A stretch of DNA of 64,000 nucleotides, from the NCBI GenBank assembly GCA_033762375.1, contig JANRLQ010000002.1:62001-126000 (forward strand), read 5' to 3'. The position numbers and the translations under genes are program-made. This document shows, in pieces, positions 16,572-25,668 of this stretch. The notes under the pieces are model-generated. The model did not search any database, was not told where the DNA came from, and saw only the letters and a list, made by a program, of their open reading frames with translations. This DNA is from RDXT01 sp033762375 (GTDB lineage: Bacteria > Bacteroidota > Bacteroidia > J057). How positions within the stretch are numbered: the stretch's first letter is position 1; the number at the start of each line of letters is the position of its first letter.

Positions 16572-19403
16572 CTAGGGTTTTACCAGTACCTTAGACGTCA
16601 GGCTGCCCGTATCTCCGCTGAGTCGCACGAGGTACAATCCTGCTGCTTGCCCGCGCAGGTCAATGACCGTTTGGGCGGCTCCGGCCACGGGCAGGAGCTG
16701 GCGCTGGGAGATGCGGCGGCCCGCCATGTCCCAGACCTCCAGCGCCAGCGGGCCTGTCTCAGCACCCTGGTAGCTGAGGGTCACGATACCCTCCGTTGGA
16801 TTGGGGTACAACTGGAGTGTCCCTGCCAGGACAGGCGACACACCGGTGGTATTTCTCACCGAGGTAAAACGGATATTGTCCAGCAGGATCCGGTCACCGA
16901 TGTCAAATCCATCTATTTCCTTGCTTTGGTTCGTCAGGCCCTCAAAGCAGAGGTTAAACACCCCGCCTAACTTATCATTGAGGAGAATCCGGTGCGTCCG
17001 AAACGTATCCTGCGTATGGGTTACCGGGCTGTAGCGGGAGATTTCTACCCCGTCCACGGTCAGGCGAAGGATATTCACCTTAGCAGCTGCCTCCAGGGAG
17101 TCTATGCCAAGGTTGATCTCCCGAAACTTAGAGTACGTCTGCCGCAGGTCAAATGACAGGCCCAGGCTGTCCAGCCGGGTAGCATCCATACACATACAGG
17201 CCGATGACTGATAGTCCTGGTTAAAGGCAAAGTCATCAAATGAAGCATTAAAGAAGGAAAAATTATCCCGCTTGCCACCTTCAAACAGGAGCGAAAAACT
17301 CCCGTCCTTGCCGAGTCCCGGCTCGACTACAGCCCGTGTCTGGGCCCCCCTGCGCACATAAAGCGTATCAAATACCGCCTGTCCGGTCGCGTAGGACTCA
17401 AAGCTGATGTGCTGGTTGGTCAGCGGAACCGTATTGTATGTAAACAAAAACTCCGAACTGTCATTGAGGAAGTTAGGGTCTGACAACGACAGGGTACGGC
17501 TGATAAGCTGATATCCGCCCGGATCCGTGAGGTTGAGCGGCTGGTTAAACGTATAATCAAAGGCAAACCCACCCGGAATCGCTGGCAGGTTCACATTCTC
17601 CACTGCTACCTGAAACGGCTGTGCAAAATACGCCAGTTGCAGGGGACCACCGGGAAACGAGTCACAGCCGAGGTATTGTACCCGGATTTTGACCAGCTCC
17701 TCCTCCGGACCACAGGGCTCGATCGGGTAGATCCCGACCACGCCAAAGTCATTTTCCTGGATCGGAAATCCCAGGCCTACCGCATACCAGGCCGCAGCTA
17801 CAGCTTTGTATTCTTCTCCGCAGGTACCGTAGAGGTCTGCTGCTGCCTGGAGCGAGGCGATACGGGCATCTTCGTACTGCGAAAACGGGGTCAGATATAC
17901 CGTCAGCACCCGGTACGCAATCTGGGCGGCTTTGTCGCGCCCGATACCGGTCACGGAATAAGCCCGGTTTTTGTCATTGGTCCCGGAGCCGCCTACAGAG
18001 AGCAGGTAAAACCAGAAATTCTGGACACCGGAGTTGATATGGACACCGCCATTGTCAAATGATCCTACTGACCAGCTCTGGCCTTTGTAGGTATCCGGAT
18101 TGCCGAAGGCATTGGGGTTCTGCATGCTGCGGAAGGCACCAAACCCTTCACCGATCCGCCAGTCAGCCAGGATCGAGTCAGCCTCGTACTCCACGAGATT
18201 GCCAAATATATCACTGAAGGACTCATTCAGCGCGCCCGACTCGTATGCGTACACCAGCTCCGCCGAAAACTGCGTCACCCCGTGCGTCAGCTCATGTGCC
18301 ACCACATCCAGGGTTGTGAGCGGAGCCCCGTTACCGTCACCATAGGTCATCCACACCCCGTTCCAGAAGGCATTAAAGTACGCCACATCAAAGTGGACAT
18401 AACTCACCAGTGGGCTCCCGCTATTGTTGTAGCTATGCCGGTTATGTTTGGTAAGATAATAATCATATGCCATTTCCGTCCCGAAGTGGGCATCGGTCGC
18501 CGCTTCATCAAACTCCGCGTTGACATTGTTCCAGTAGTTGTCATCATCCGTAAAGTCCACCGCCAGCGCAAAGTCCGTCGTTTGGTTCATGTCGTATGTC
18601 TCAATGTCCACCCCAAGGCCCCGGTTGGTTTCACGGAGCCGGAAATTTGTGCCCGTTGCATCCGTGGTGATGGTTCGTTCGCCGGCGTAGCGGGTCAGGG
18701 CCGTGCCGGGGGTATTGGTGGTGTGCAGGGTTTCGAGTGATTTGATCACAGCACCTGTCTGGGCGTCCACATACACCCATTGCCGGGTATGAGGGGTTTC
18801 GGCATACACATCAAATTTCCAGACCAGGCGCAGCGCAGAGCCATTGACCGGGTCATAGTCTGAGTCAGCATAGACCAGCTCACCTGCCGGAAAAAACGTA
18901 GCCGCAGGATCGCCTTGGGCGTGGCGGAGGGCCGCCTCTGCCCCAGGGTTTTCCCACATCCAGGTCAGGCCGCCGACGGCTTGCAGGGCAGCCGCACGGG
19001 CATCCTCACGGGTGACAAGGGCCTGAGATGGCGTGACGACAGGCAACCACCCATTGAGGGAGCGTACTTTTCCATACTGCGAATGCACCACCACCCGGGC
19101 ACCCTCCACCGGGATCCCGCCCACTGCCAACTGGTACCGGTGGTGCCCCATGCCCAACTCATCATACTCTGTGCGGAGCAGGGTCATGGTCTCACCTGGC
19201 CGCAACCCGAAGGCAGCCCCATAATCTGCAAACAAAGCCTCCGGGCGAATCTGAGTACCCGGCAGGAGTTGGACCCATCCGGGGCTTTCCAGCTCATATC
19301 CAATCTCAGCCAGCCGGGGCGTCGTGCGCAGGTGCTGGGCAGGCAGCATCGGTGCCAAGGCCAGCAGCCCTATCAGAAATCCAGTACGTAAAACAGCAGA
19401 CAT
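16572..19403 (-). CDS. secreted M4 (thermolysin-like) metalloprotease with T9SS sorting domain
   Basis: The 943-aa preproprotein has a signal peptide (to ~22), a propeptide with FTP/PepSY-like segments (~40-200), then the M4 catalytic domain. The zinc site HELTH is at 370-374 and the third ligand lies in ALNESFSD ~20 residues on. A strand-rich region with a 'DN(I/V)RF' end follows. The last ~80 residues are a type A type IX secretion domain (LQLYPNPTEGIVTLSYQG to GLYLVRLSGDTGSLTSKVLVKP). It should be secreted through the T9SS and degrade extracellular protein. It is a single-gene unit with its own terminator, and a TACATTTG sequence lies upstream. Confidence 0.95.
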   Translation of the reverse strand: MSAVLRTGFLIGLLALAPMLPAQHLRTTPRLAEIGYELESPGWVQLLPGTQIRPEALFADYGAAFGLRPGETMTLLRTEYDELGMGHHRYQLAVGGIPVEGARVVVHSQYGKVRSLNGWLPVVTPSQALVTREDARAAALQAVGGLTWMWENPGAEAALRHAQGDPAATFFPAGELVYADSDYDPVNGSALRLVWKFDVYAETPHTRQWVYVDAQTGAVIKSLETLHTTNTPGTALTRYAGERTITTDATGTNFRLRETNRGLGVDIETYDMNQTTDFALAVDFTDDDNYWNNVNAEFDEAATDAHFGTEMAYDYYLTKHNRHSYNNSGSPLVSYVHFDVAYFNAFWNGVWMTYGDGNGAPLTTLDVVAHELTHGVTQFSAELVYAYESGALNESFSDIFGNLVEYEADSILADWRIGEGFGAFRSMQNPNAFGNPDTYKGQSWSVGSFDNGGVHINSGVQNFWFYLLSVGGSGTNDKNRAYSVTGIGRDKAAQIAYRVLTVYLTPFSQYEDARIASLQAAADLYGTCGEEYKAVAAAWYAVGLGFPIQENDFGVVGIYPIEPCGPEEELVKIRVQYLGCDSFPGGPLQLAYFAQPFQVAVENVNLPAIPGGFAFDYTFNQPLNLTDPGGYQLISRTLSLSDPNFLNDSSEFLFTYNTVPLTNQHISFESYATGQAVFDTLYVRRGAQTRAVVEPGLGKDGSFSLLFEGGKRDNFSFFNASFDDFAFNQDYQSSACMCMDATRLDSLGLSFDLRQTYSKFREINLGIDSLEAAAKVNILRLTVDGVEISRYSPVTHTQDTFRTHRILLNDKLGGVFNLCFEGLTNQSKEIDGFDIGDRILLDNIRFTSVRNTTGVSPVLAGTLQLYPNPTEGIVTLSYQGAETGPLALEVWDMAGRRISQRQLLPVAGAAQTVIDLRGQAAGLYLVRLSGDTGSLTSKVLVKP

Positions 19404-19462
19404 ACATCTAATAGGTTAAGGTACAAGCATATACAGCACCCCATAAGCGGGGAAATGCCAGA

Positions 19463-19470
19463 CAAATGTA
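19463..19470 (-). promoter_or_regulatory. candidate -7 promoter element of M4 protease gene
   Basis: TACATTTG on the minus strand matches TAnnTTTG exactly, 60 bases before the start codon. I do not find a clear -33 TTTG at the right distance, so support is limited. Confidence 0.3.
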
Positions 19471-19583
19471 AGGTGTCCCATTGTGATCGGTTGCAGGATT
19501 AGTAGCGTGTCAGGCATAATTATTACACCGCGCCACCACAAACCCGTATATAATCTGTTAATTGCAGGTACAAGGTACAGATT

Positions 19584-20246
19584 ATGTCTGAGATTAGCCA
19601 ACTGACCCTGACCACCCCCCGCACAGCCCGCATTGCCCTCCTGGGTGATTTTTCGCCTGAAACAACCGATGTATGGCTCGTGACACACGGCTACCGGCAA
19701 CTGGGGGCTTCCTTTGTGAGCAAATTCCGGTCAATAGCAGCCCCTCACCGGGTGATCGTGGCACCTGAGGGCCTTTCGCGGTTTTATATCGAGGGATTTT
19801 CGGGGCGGGTAGGCGCCAGTTGGATGACCCGTGAGGACCGTGAATACGAGATCGAAGATCAGTTCAACTACCTGGAGCGAGTCTATGACCTGATCACCCA
19901 GGCATGTACACCGGTACGGATACACCTGCTGGGATTTTCACAAGGGGTGGCGACCGCCTGGCGCTGGCTGGCACGTACCGGACAGCCTGTGCATAGTTTT
20001 ACCGTATGGGCGGGGGGCATCCCGCCTGAGCAACCCCCTGCCCTGGTGACCCGGCTTGAGCAGATACCCTTTGTGGGCGTATATGCCACCCAGGATGAAT
20101 TTATCACTGAGGCCCAGGCCCTTGAACTCCTTCAGGCCCGGCAGGTCACCTGGCCCCACCTCCACATACTCCGGTTTGAAGGCCGCCACGACCTGGATGG
20201 TCCCACCCTGGTGCAGCTTGCCGGGATCGCAGAGGGCGGGAAATAG
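19584..20246 (+). CDS. alpha/beta hydrolase, phospholipase/carboxylesterase type
   Basis: The 220-aa protein has the family's catalytic pattern: the nucleophile elbow GFSQG (Ser about residue 119), the acid in YATQDEF and the histidine in RFEGRHDLDG. DVWLVTHGYRQLG supplies the oxyanion-side strand. Length fits the small carboxylesterase/lysophospholipase family, which hydrolyses ester bonds of lipids or small esters. No signal peptide is seen, so it is cytoplasmic. It is divergent from the M4 gene and stands alone. Confidence 0.85.
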   Translation: MSEISQLTLTTPRTARIALLGDFSPETTDVWLVTHGYRQLGASFVSKFRSIAAPHRVIVAPEGLSRFYIEGFSGRVGASWMTREDREYEIEDQFNYLERVYDLITQACTPVRIHLLGFSQGVATAWRWLARTGQPVHSFTVWAGGIPPEQPPALVTRLEQIPFVGVYATQDEFITEAQALELLQARQVTWPHLHILRFEGRHDLDGPTLVQLAGIAEGGK

Positions 20247-20761
20247 ACCGTGTTTGATGCCGCTGCCTGTACACCTTCCCCAGGTATGAGTCAGATTTCC
20301 CCGCCTGAAGCGATACCAGCGCCGGGGCATAGGGTTATTTGTTTTCCCTGCCTGCATTATATCCGGTATATTACCCTTGTAAAAAAAGGCAAACAGGGAC
20401 ATAAACGCCAGCAGAAACGCACCTAAGCCCTTTTGGGCACGGACAAAACATTCCGTATCTGATGTGGTTAAACAAGTACGGGGCAGTGAGCACCCGGAGA
20501 TATACCGGTTTTCAGGTATGTAAGATCAGCGGATAGTTTTCTGAAAAAAAAATTTACATAATGAGCATCTTTCGGACGAGTTCTTCGTTTATACCAACAG
20601 AAGCCCTTCACAAGCTGCTAACCCCTCACAATTGACCAAACGTGCAACACCCGGGTACTTTCCCGGATGAAGCCCGTATGTTACGTTGATGTCTGAGCGC
20701 TGAAGCGGGGTGACCCGTGTATGCCCTTCAAACAAACACCTTATTTTTTACCCAGCATCCG
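20247..20761. other. intergenic stretch, nothing clear
   Basis: No coding frame I would defend, no strong hairpin with a T-run and no exact TAnnTTTG promoter were found. The stretch turns AT-rich around 20540-20600, probably the promoter area of the downstream universal stress protein gene. Confidence 0.4.
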
Positions 20762-21604
20762 ATGAACCGCATTCTTGTCCCCGTCTATCCTCGCTCTGAC
20801 TATCAGAACCTCCTACAATATGTCACCTCTGTGGCCACCCGCTCACATGCGGAGCTGCATTTTTTGATTTTGGGTGCCTCCAGCCGTGACCTGCGCGACA
20901 CGCAGCGTATCGCCACAGCAGAGGACCTGAAGCATATCATCAGCTTCCGGCTCCCTTCCCGCACGAAGGCACTGCTCCAGGCGGCAGCTGACCAGCTTCT
21001 TCCGGCCGGAATATCCTTTCAGGTGCGCCTGTCACCAGGATCGGTGCAGGACATCATCCATGAGACTGAGCGCCAGCCCTATGACCTGCTGGCCATCAGC
21101 GCAGGTGACACACCGGGTATCCGGCACTTCCTCCGCAATACCGTACCGGCCCGGCTTATCAGCGGGACCAAAGTCCCCGTATTTGTTGTGCCCCGCGAGA
21201 GCCGCTACAACGAGATCCGCCATATCACCTATGCCGTTGACCTGACAGATTATGATCCCAGCATTATCCAGCAGGTAAAACATATTGCCTCCCTGTTTGA
21301 TGCCAAACTCACCATCGCACACGTCAACACGGACCATGCTGAGCAGGATCGTGAGCAGTATCAGATCAGCCTGGAGCGTACCATTACCGATACGCTGGAT
21401 TATCCCAAGGTATTTTACAAGTTTTTTGACCACGCCGATCCTTTCGGTGGCATCAAACACTTTGTAAGCCTCAACAACAGCAACCTCCTGGCGATGATCA
21501 ACCGCAAGGCTTTTTCGTGGCGGGAGCTGTTTTTTAAGCCGACGAGCCTCACCCGCAAGATGGTCCAGGAAATCCGGGTACCGATCCTGGCCTTCCGCAA
21601 GTAA
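20762..21604 (+). CDS. universal stress protein, tandem UspA domains
   Basis: The ATG at 20762 (MNRILVPVYPRSDY) starts the first Usp strand; a longer frame adds 15 residues. The 280-aa protein has two Usp halves: ~1-140, ending in LISGTKVPVFVVP, and ~148-280, ending in EIRVPILAF. In the first half, the G-x-x-x-x-R pattern typical of ATP-binding Usp proteins is only loosely present (SAGDTPGIRHFLRNTVPARLI). Bacteroidota often carry such two-domain Usp proteins in stress or low-oxygen responses. A strong terminator follows. Confidence 0.85.
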   Translation: MNRILVPVYPRSDYQNLLQYVTSVATRSHAELHFLILGASSRDLRDTQRIATAEDLKHIISFRLPSRTKALLQAAADQLLPAGISFQVRLSPGSVQDIIHETERQPYDLLAISAGDTPGIRHFLRNTVPARLISGTKVPVFVVPRESRYNEIRHITYAVDLTDYDPSIIQQVKHIASLFDAKLTIAHVNTDHAEQDREQYQISLERTITDTLDYPKVFYKFFDHADPFGGIKHFVSLNNSNLLAMINRKAFSWRELFFKPTSLTRKMVQEIRVPILAFRK

Positions 21605-21623
21605 GCGGGTTAGCGATCATACC

Positions 21624-21655
21624 ACAAAACGACAGCCAGCCGGCTGTCGTTTTGT
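21624..21655 (+). terminator. strong hairpin terminator after universal stress protein gene
   Basis: A 14-bp perfect stem (ACAAAACGACAGCC with GGCTGTCGTTTTGT) closes a 4-base loop 19 bases after the stop. Runs of A and T on either side make it potentially bidirectional. Confidence 0.85.
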
Positions 21656-21725
21656 TTATATGCTACTTATGTTTTGGATTTGGCAGGTTGGGGGTTGAGT
21701 TTGGTTTTTAGGGGGGATGGATACA

Positions 21726-21842
21726 GGGCGTGCCCGCTTCGCTGCCTGAGGTGGCAGCTTGCGGTCGGGCTATCCGTTCCCGAGTCCTCGTCCCGTTGGT
21801 CCTGCGGGCTCTCCACTCCTATCCCTCACGCACCACCGGCCT
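21726..21842. repeat. REP-like palindromic intergenic element
   Basis: GCCC (21732-21735) and GCTGCC (21741-21746) pair with GGCAGC (21753-21758) and GGGC (21767-21770), giving an interrupted palindrome. It is followed by CGGGCTATCCG and, further on, CCCTCACGC. I recall very similar GGGCGTGCCC...GGTCGGGCTATCCG...CCCTCACGC blocks in intergenic spaces of other Bacteroidota. That is memory, not a search. Confidence 0.4.
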
Positions 21843-21971
21843 GTCAGACCGGGGCTGCCGACACGCGGTGGCCAGGGGCCAACCCTGATGATGCACCACT
21901 CATAGCTGCGAATGCACCTATAGCAGGCAACACCTTCTTCATGTACTGAGTAGCGTGCGGCATGCGGAATT

Positions 21972-23237
21972 TCACCGCTCCGCCTCAAACGCATACGCGT
22001 GCATCGGGGTGCAGGCGATGACCCGGCCTTTTTTACCCCCTTCGCCGGGGATCACATACAGGTCAGGTTTCCAGTCTTCGGCACCTGGCTCGATCAGGGC
22101 GGGGTCGAGTCGCCAGAGGGTCTTGCCGGTCTGGAGGTCCACGGCGTGGATACGGCTGCTGCTGCCCCCGCTGAAGTACACCACCCCATTGAGGCTGCGC
22201 CCCTCCAGCAGGCTGCTGGTCCCGGCCCCCTCCCCGGTCCAGCGCGTAGCCCCCGTGGCGGCGGCGAGTCCGTACAGCACCTTGTCCTCACAGTTGGCGA
22301 TGAGGAGACCCTCCTCGACAATAAAACCTGAAAACTGAAAATCACGGGGAAAATCCCGCTTCCAGCACTGCTCGCCCGTACCAAGATCATGACATGCGAT
22401 TTCAGACCCGATATTCATGTATACCTGGTTTCCGCTGATGACAGGTTCATGAAAGAGCACGCCGTTCATGGCTTCGTCATTAATCTGGACGCGCTCATAT
22501 ACCCAGACTCGGCGGGTGAGGCTGTACAACCCCAGAAACGATATCCAGTTGTAGGTCTCGCGCGGCTCCTGGTAGATGACAGCCAGCAAGGTATCTGCCC
22601 CCTGTATCACCGATACACACCCGGTAACATCCCCGATCCGGTTTCCGGGTCCTACGTACTGCTGTGAATAAACTGGAAACAGTATCTGGCGGAGGGTTCC
22701 TGTACGGAGGTCCCCCTCATGGAGTACTCTGAGATCATATCCGGCCAGGGTATCAGTGGGTGGGCCATTGATAAAATACCGGTGACCGATACCGCTGATA
22801 GTCTTATGATAAGACCGGTCTCGCTGAAACCGCCACTTGGTCGCCCCGGTCTCCATATCTATCGCATAATGCCGCCCTCCGACGGTATAAGTCATCACCC
22901 CTTCATAGATATAGGTATCGAAAATATCAAAATACTCCGTAGGAGGATTGTAAATATCACTCCACTGCCATAGAACCTCACCGGTACGGGTATCCACACA
23001 GGTAAGGGCACGGTCGTCTGGGCCTCCGGTGGTGGCGATCAGGGCCTTATGGTCCCATACCAGGTGGGCGCGGGGGATGCTGTTGCTGTGAAATACCCCG
23101 TCGGCGTGAAGGGGGAGCTTCCAGATCGCAGGCAGAGAGACGATCTCGCCTGCGTCGTTGGTGCGGGGCCGTATCTGCTCCCGCCCGCAGGCGAGGGCAG
23201 ATACGGCGATGAGCATGGCGATGAGGTGGTTTTTCAT
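21972..23237 (-). CDS. PQQ-like beta-propeller lipoprotein
   Basis: The ATG at 23237 gives a lipoprotein signal ending SALAC. The 421-aa body repeats the PQQ/quinoprotein propeller blade motif, for example ALTCVDTRTGEVLWQWSD, AIDMETGATKWRFQRD, VLYGLAAATGATRWTG and IHAVDLQTGKTLWRLDP. Each is an A-x-D-x-x-T-G-x-x-x-W unit. Such proteins may be scaffolds (BamB-like) or dehydrogenase relatives; no enzyme residues can be assigned. It lies after argF' on the same strand with ~110 bases between, so co-transcription is possible but not required. Confidence 0.85.
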   Translation of the reverse strand: MKNHLIAMLIAVSALACGREQIRPRTNDAGEIVSLPAIWKLPLHADGVFHSNSIPRAHLVWDHKALIATTGGPDDRALTCVDTRTGEVLWQWSDIYNPPTEYFDIFDTYIYEGVMTYTVGGRHYAIDMETGATKWRFQRDRSYHKTISGIGHRYFINGPPTDTLAGYDLRVLHEGDLRTGTLRQILFPVYSQQYVGPGNRIGDVTGCVSVIQGADTLLAVIYQEPRETYNWISFLGLYSLTRRVWVYERVQINDEAMNGVLFHEPVISGNQVYMNIGSEIACHDLGTGEQCWKRDFPRDFQFSGFIVEEGLLIANCEDKVLYGLAAATGATRWTGEGAGTSSLLEGRSLNGVVYFSGGSSSRIHAVDLQTGKTLWRLDPALIEPGAEDWKPDLYVIPGEGGKKGRVIACTPMHAYAFEAER

Positions 23238-23346
23238 GGGAGCTAAAGGTAACATGGTTTGTGGTGACTTCAAGCATACTGGCCCGTTGGCTTGAGGCGC
23301 TCGATGGTGGGGCCGGGGTGGCATCGTCATCAAAGGGTTATACCCC

Positions 23347-24303
23347 CTACCCCATCAACATATGCTGCAAAACCGCCTGACAAGATACGACCCGGTTGGC
23401 GGCCTGGTCAAGGATGATCGAGGCAGGACTGTCTATGACGGCATCGGCCACCACGACATTGCGCCGGACCGGGAGGCAGTGCATAAACTTAGCCTGATCC
23501 GTCAGCGCCATTTTATCCGGCGTGACCATCCACTCACGGGATTGGATCAGGATTTTGCCGTAGTCGGTGTATGACGACCAGTTTTTAGCATAGATAACAT
23601 GTGCCCCCTCAAAGGCTTTGTGCTGGTCATACACAATCGGTGCGGACCCTGCAAATGCCGGTGCCAGTTCGTATCCGGGCGGGTGGGTGATCACAAACTC
23701 GACCTGCCCTGCGGCAGCTGCCCCATTCATCCACTCCGCAAAGGAGTTCGGAACAGCCTGCGGCAGCGCCCGCACGTGGGGGGCCCAGGTCAGGACTACC
23801 TTGGGTTTGGGGACTGGGGTGTGCATCCGGATTGTGATCAGGTCCGCCAGTGACTGGAGCGGATGCCGGGTGGCCGACTCTAGGCTCAGGATCGGCACGC
23901 CAGCGTAGCGCTTGAAGGCCTCCAGTACTTCCTCCTGGTAGTCGGCCTCCCGGTCTTTTAACCCCGGGAAGGTACGCACGCCCAGGATGTCACAGTACCG
24001 CCCCATGACGGCAGCGGCATCCTTGATGTGCTCGGCCTTGTCCCCGTCCATGATGGCCCCATCACCAAACTCCAGCGCCCAGCCTTCGGTACCGGCATTC
24101 AGCACCATCACGTCCAGGCCCAGGTTATGGGCAGCCCGCTGCGAACTGAGGCGGGTGCGCAGGCTCGGATTAAAAAAAATCAGGCCCAGGGTTTTGTGGC
24201 GCCCCAGGGCCGGGGTACTATGTGGATGACGGCTGACTGCCTCGGCAGTCTCCAGCAGGGCACCCAGGTCGGGGACATCTGCCAGCGCGGTAAAATGGTG
24301 CAT
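23347..24303 (-). CDS. argF': N-succinyl/N-acetylornithine carbamoyltransferase
   Basis: The start is MHHFTALADV at 24303. The protein has the carbamoyl-phosphate motif FFNPSLRTRLSSQ (44-55, the family's S-x-R-T-R), the loop EFGDGAIMDGDKAEH (78-92), the pattern SLESATRHPLQSLADL and the C-terminal FMHCLPVRRN. This is the Bacteroidota/Xanthomonas branch that carbamoylates an N-acylated ornithine rather than free ornithine. Residue 90 is Ala. From memory, Pro90 marks succinylornithine enzymes and Glu at the equivalent site marks acetylornithine ones, so the succinyl substrate is favoured. It is 41 bases after argD, the preceding step of the pathway. Confidence 0.92.
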   Translation of the reverse strand: MHHFTALADVPDLGALLETAEAVSRHPHSTPALGRHKTLGLIFFNPSLRTRLSSQRAAHNLGLDVMVLNAGTEGWALEFGDGAIMDGDKAEHIKDAAAVMGRYCDILGVRTFPGLKDREADYQEEVLEAFKRYAGVPILSLESATRHPLQSLADLITIRMHTPVPKPKVVLTWAPHVRALPQAVPNSFAEWMNGAAAAGQVEFVITHPPGYELAPAFAGSAPIVYDQHKAFEGAHVIYAKNWSSYTDYGKILIQSREWMVTPDKMALTDQAKFMHCLPVRRNVVVADAVIDSPASIILDQAANRVVSCQAVLQHMLMG

Positions 24304-24344
24304 CGGAAAAAGGGATCTGTTCTGAAAAGGCAACAAAAATCAAC

Positions 24345-25490
24345 TCAGGCATGGGCCACAGGGGCCGTAGTCAGGGTCTGCGCCAGCGCCCCGAGAAATA
24401 CATCTGACTGGGCACGGGTCAGGGTGAGCGGGGGCAGCAGCCGTATCACGTGTGCACCGGCTGATCCGGTGAACATATGGTGGTGATGGAGCAACTGGTC
24501 GCGGACAGGGGTAGCGGGTATGTCCAGTTCCACCCCGATCATCAGCCCCCGGCCCCGGACGTCCCGCACATGGGGCAGGGTTCGCAGGGCTTCCATGAGG
24601 TAAGCCCCTTCTTCTGCCGCATGGGCGATCAGGTGTTCGTCCTGGATCACTTCCAGCACCGCCAGTGCCGCCGCACAGGCCAGGTGATTGCCCCCAAAAG
24701 TAGTCCCCAGCATCCCATGCCAGGGCGTAAACTGCGGCCCGATGAGTACCCCGCCGATCGGGAATCCATTCCCCATCCCTTTGGCGACCGTGATCAGATC
24801 GGCCCGGATACCGGCATGCTGATGGGCAAAAAAACGACCCGTACGCCCGTAGCCAGACTGTATTTCGTCCAGAATCAACACCGTACCTGTCTCATCGCAG
24901 AGGTGGCGCACCTCCTGCAGGAAGGCATCGGCAGGCACATAAATACCGCCTACACCCTGGATGCCCTCGATCAGGACAGCACAAAACTCGCGGCGCTCCA
25001 GCAGCTCCCGGAGGGCCGTCAAGTTATCAAAGCCGACCCGCAGGGCAGCGTGTCCCCGGTTGACGGGGGCCTGGATCTTGGCATTGTCGGTGACCATGAC
25101 GGCGGCGGAGGTGCGCCCGTGAAAACTCCGCTCCAGGTAAGCTACTTTTTCGCGGCCCGTATGGAAAGAAGCCAGTTTCAGGGCGTTTTCGATGGCCTCG
25201 GCTCCGGAATTGATCAGAAACAGCGTATAATCTTCATACCCGGAGAGCTGACCCAGTTTTGCTGCCAGTTCTTCCTGGACAGGGTTTTTGACGGCATTGG
25301 AATAAAATCCAAGTTGCTCAAGCTGCGCACGCACGCGCCGCACATAATGGGGGTGGGTATGCCCGATCGAAATGACGGCATGCCCCCCATACAGGTCCAG
25401 GTACTCCTGGCCGGCCTCGTCCCAAAGGGAACATCCAAGGCCCCGCATGGGCGCAATATCGTACAGAGGATACACATCGAAGGTATGCAT
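24345..25490 (-). CDS. argD: acetylornithine/succinylornithine aminotransferase
   Basis: The ATG at 25490 (MHTFDVYPLYDIAP) matches the family N-terminus; a frame from 25535 adds 15 unlikely residues. The 381-aa protein shows class III aminotransferase motifs: YLDLYGGHAVISIGHTHP, the PLP cofactor region NSGAEAIENALK, LILDEIQSGYGRTG (Asp binding the pyridine nitrogen) and the Schiff-base lysine in ITVAKGMGNGFP. It makes N-acylornithine from the N-acylglutamate semialdehyde using glutamate. It forms an arginine operon with argF' downstream. Confidence 0.93.
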   Translation of the reverse strand: MHTFDVYPLYDIAPMRGLGCSLWDEAGQEYLDLYGGHAVISIGHTHPHYVRRVRAQLEQLGFYSNAVKNPVQEELAAKLGQLSGYEDYTLFLINSGAEAIENALKLASFHTGREKVAYLERSFHGRTSAAVMVTDNAKIQAPVNRGHAALRVGFDNLTALRELLERREFCAVLIEGIQGVGGIYVPADAFLQEVRHLCDETGTVLILDEIQSGYGRTGRFFAHQHAGIRADLITVAKGMGNGFPIGGVLIGPQFTPWHGMLGTTFGGNHLACAAALAVLEVIQDEHLIAHAAEEGAYLMEALRTLPHVRDVRGRGLMIGVELDIPATPVRDQLLHHHHMFTGSAGAHVIRLLPPLTLTRAQSDVFLGALAQTLTTAPVAHA

Positions 25491-25616
25491 GGCCAACAAC
25501 GCCGCTGAAACCCGTCGGCAGGGATAAATAGTCACACTAACTTACAACAGTCGGTTCCGGGGGCAGGGCCGTATCTGTTTGCCCGAATGTCAGGGCAAGA
25601 TTTTAGCTAAAACGAT

Positions 25617-25651
25617 AGGGCGCTGGCGGTTATCAAACCTGCCAGCGCCCT
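25617..25651 (-). terminator. terminator of nuoJ-nuoK-nuoL
   Basis: AGGGCGCTGGC (25617-25627) pairs perfectly with GCCAGCGCCCT (25641-25651). On the minus strand the hairpin is followed by ATCGTTTTAG. It sits 17 bases after the nuoL stop. Confidence 0.65.
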
Positions 25652-25668
25652 CAAAAGCAGGTTTTTTC

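Larger units (their letters stand above)
21605..21971. other. intergenic stretch with terminator and a repeat-like palindrome
   Basis: It holds the Usp terminator at its start and a GC-rich palindromic repeat-like block around 21720-21840. The 91-codon plus frame through it reads as repeat-derived sequence and is not accepted as a gene. Confidence 0.5.

Noticed and set aside
16311..16970. 219-codon plus-strand frame
   Set aside because: Overlaps the M4 protease terminator and the end of its T9SS domain on the other strand; no family resemblance.
21674..21949. 91-codon plus-strand frame
   Set aside because: Lies in the REP-like repeat block; the translation looks like repeat-derived sequence.
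24477..25508. 343-codon plus-strand frame
   Set aside because: Antisense of argD with no recognisable domain.
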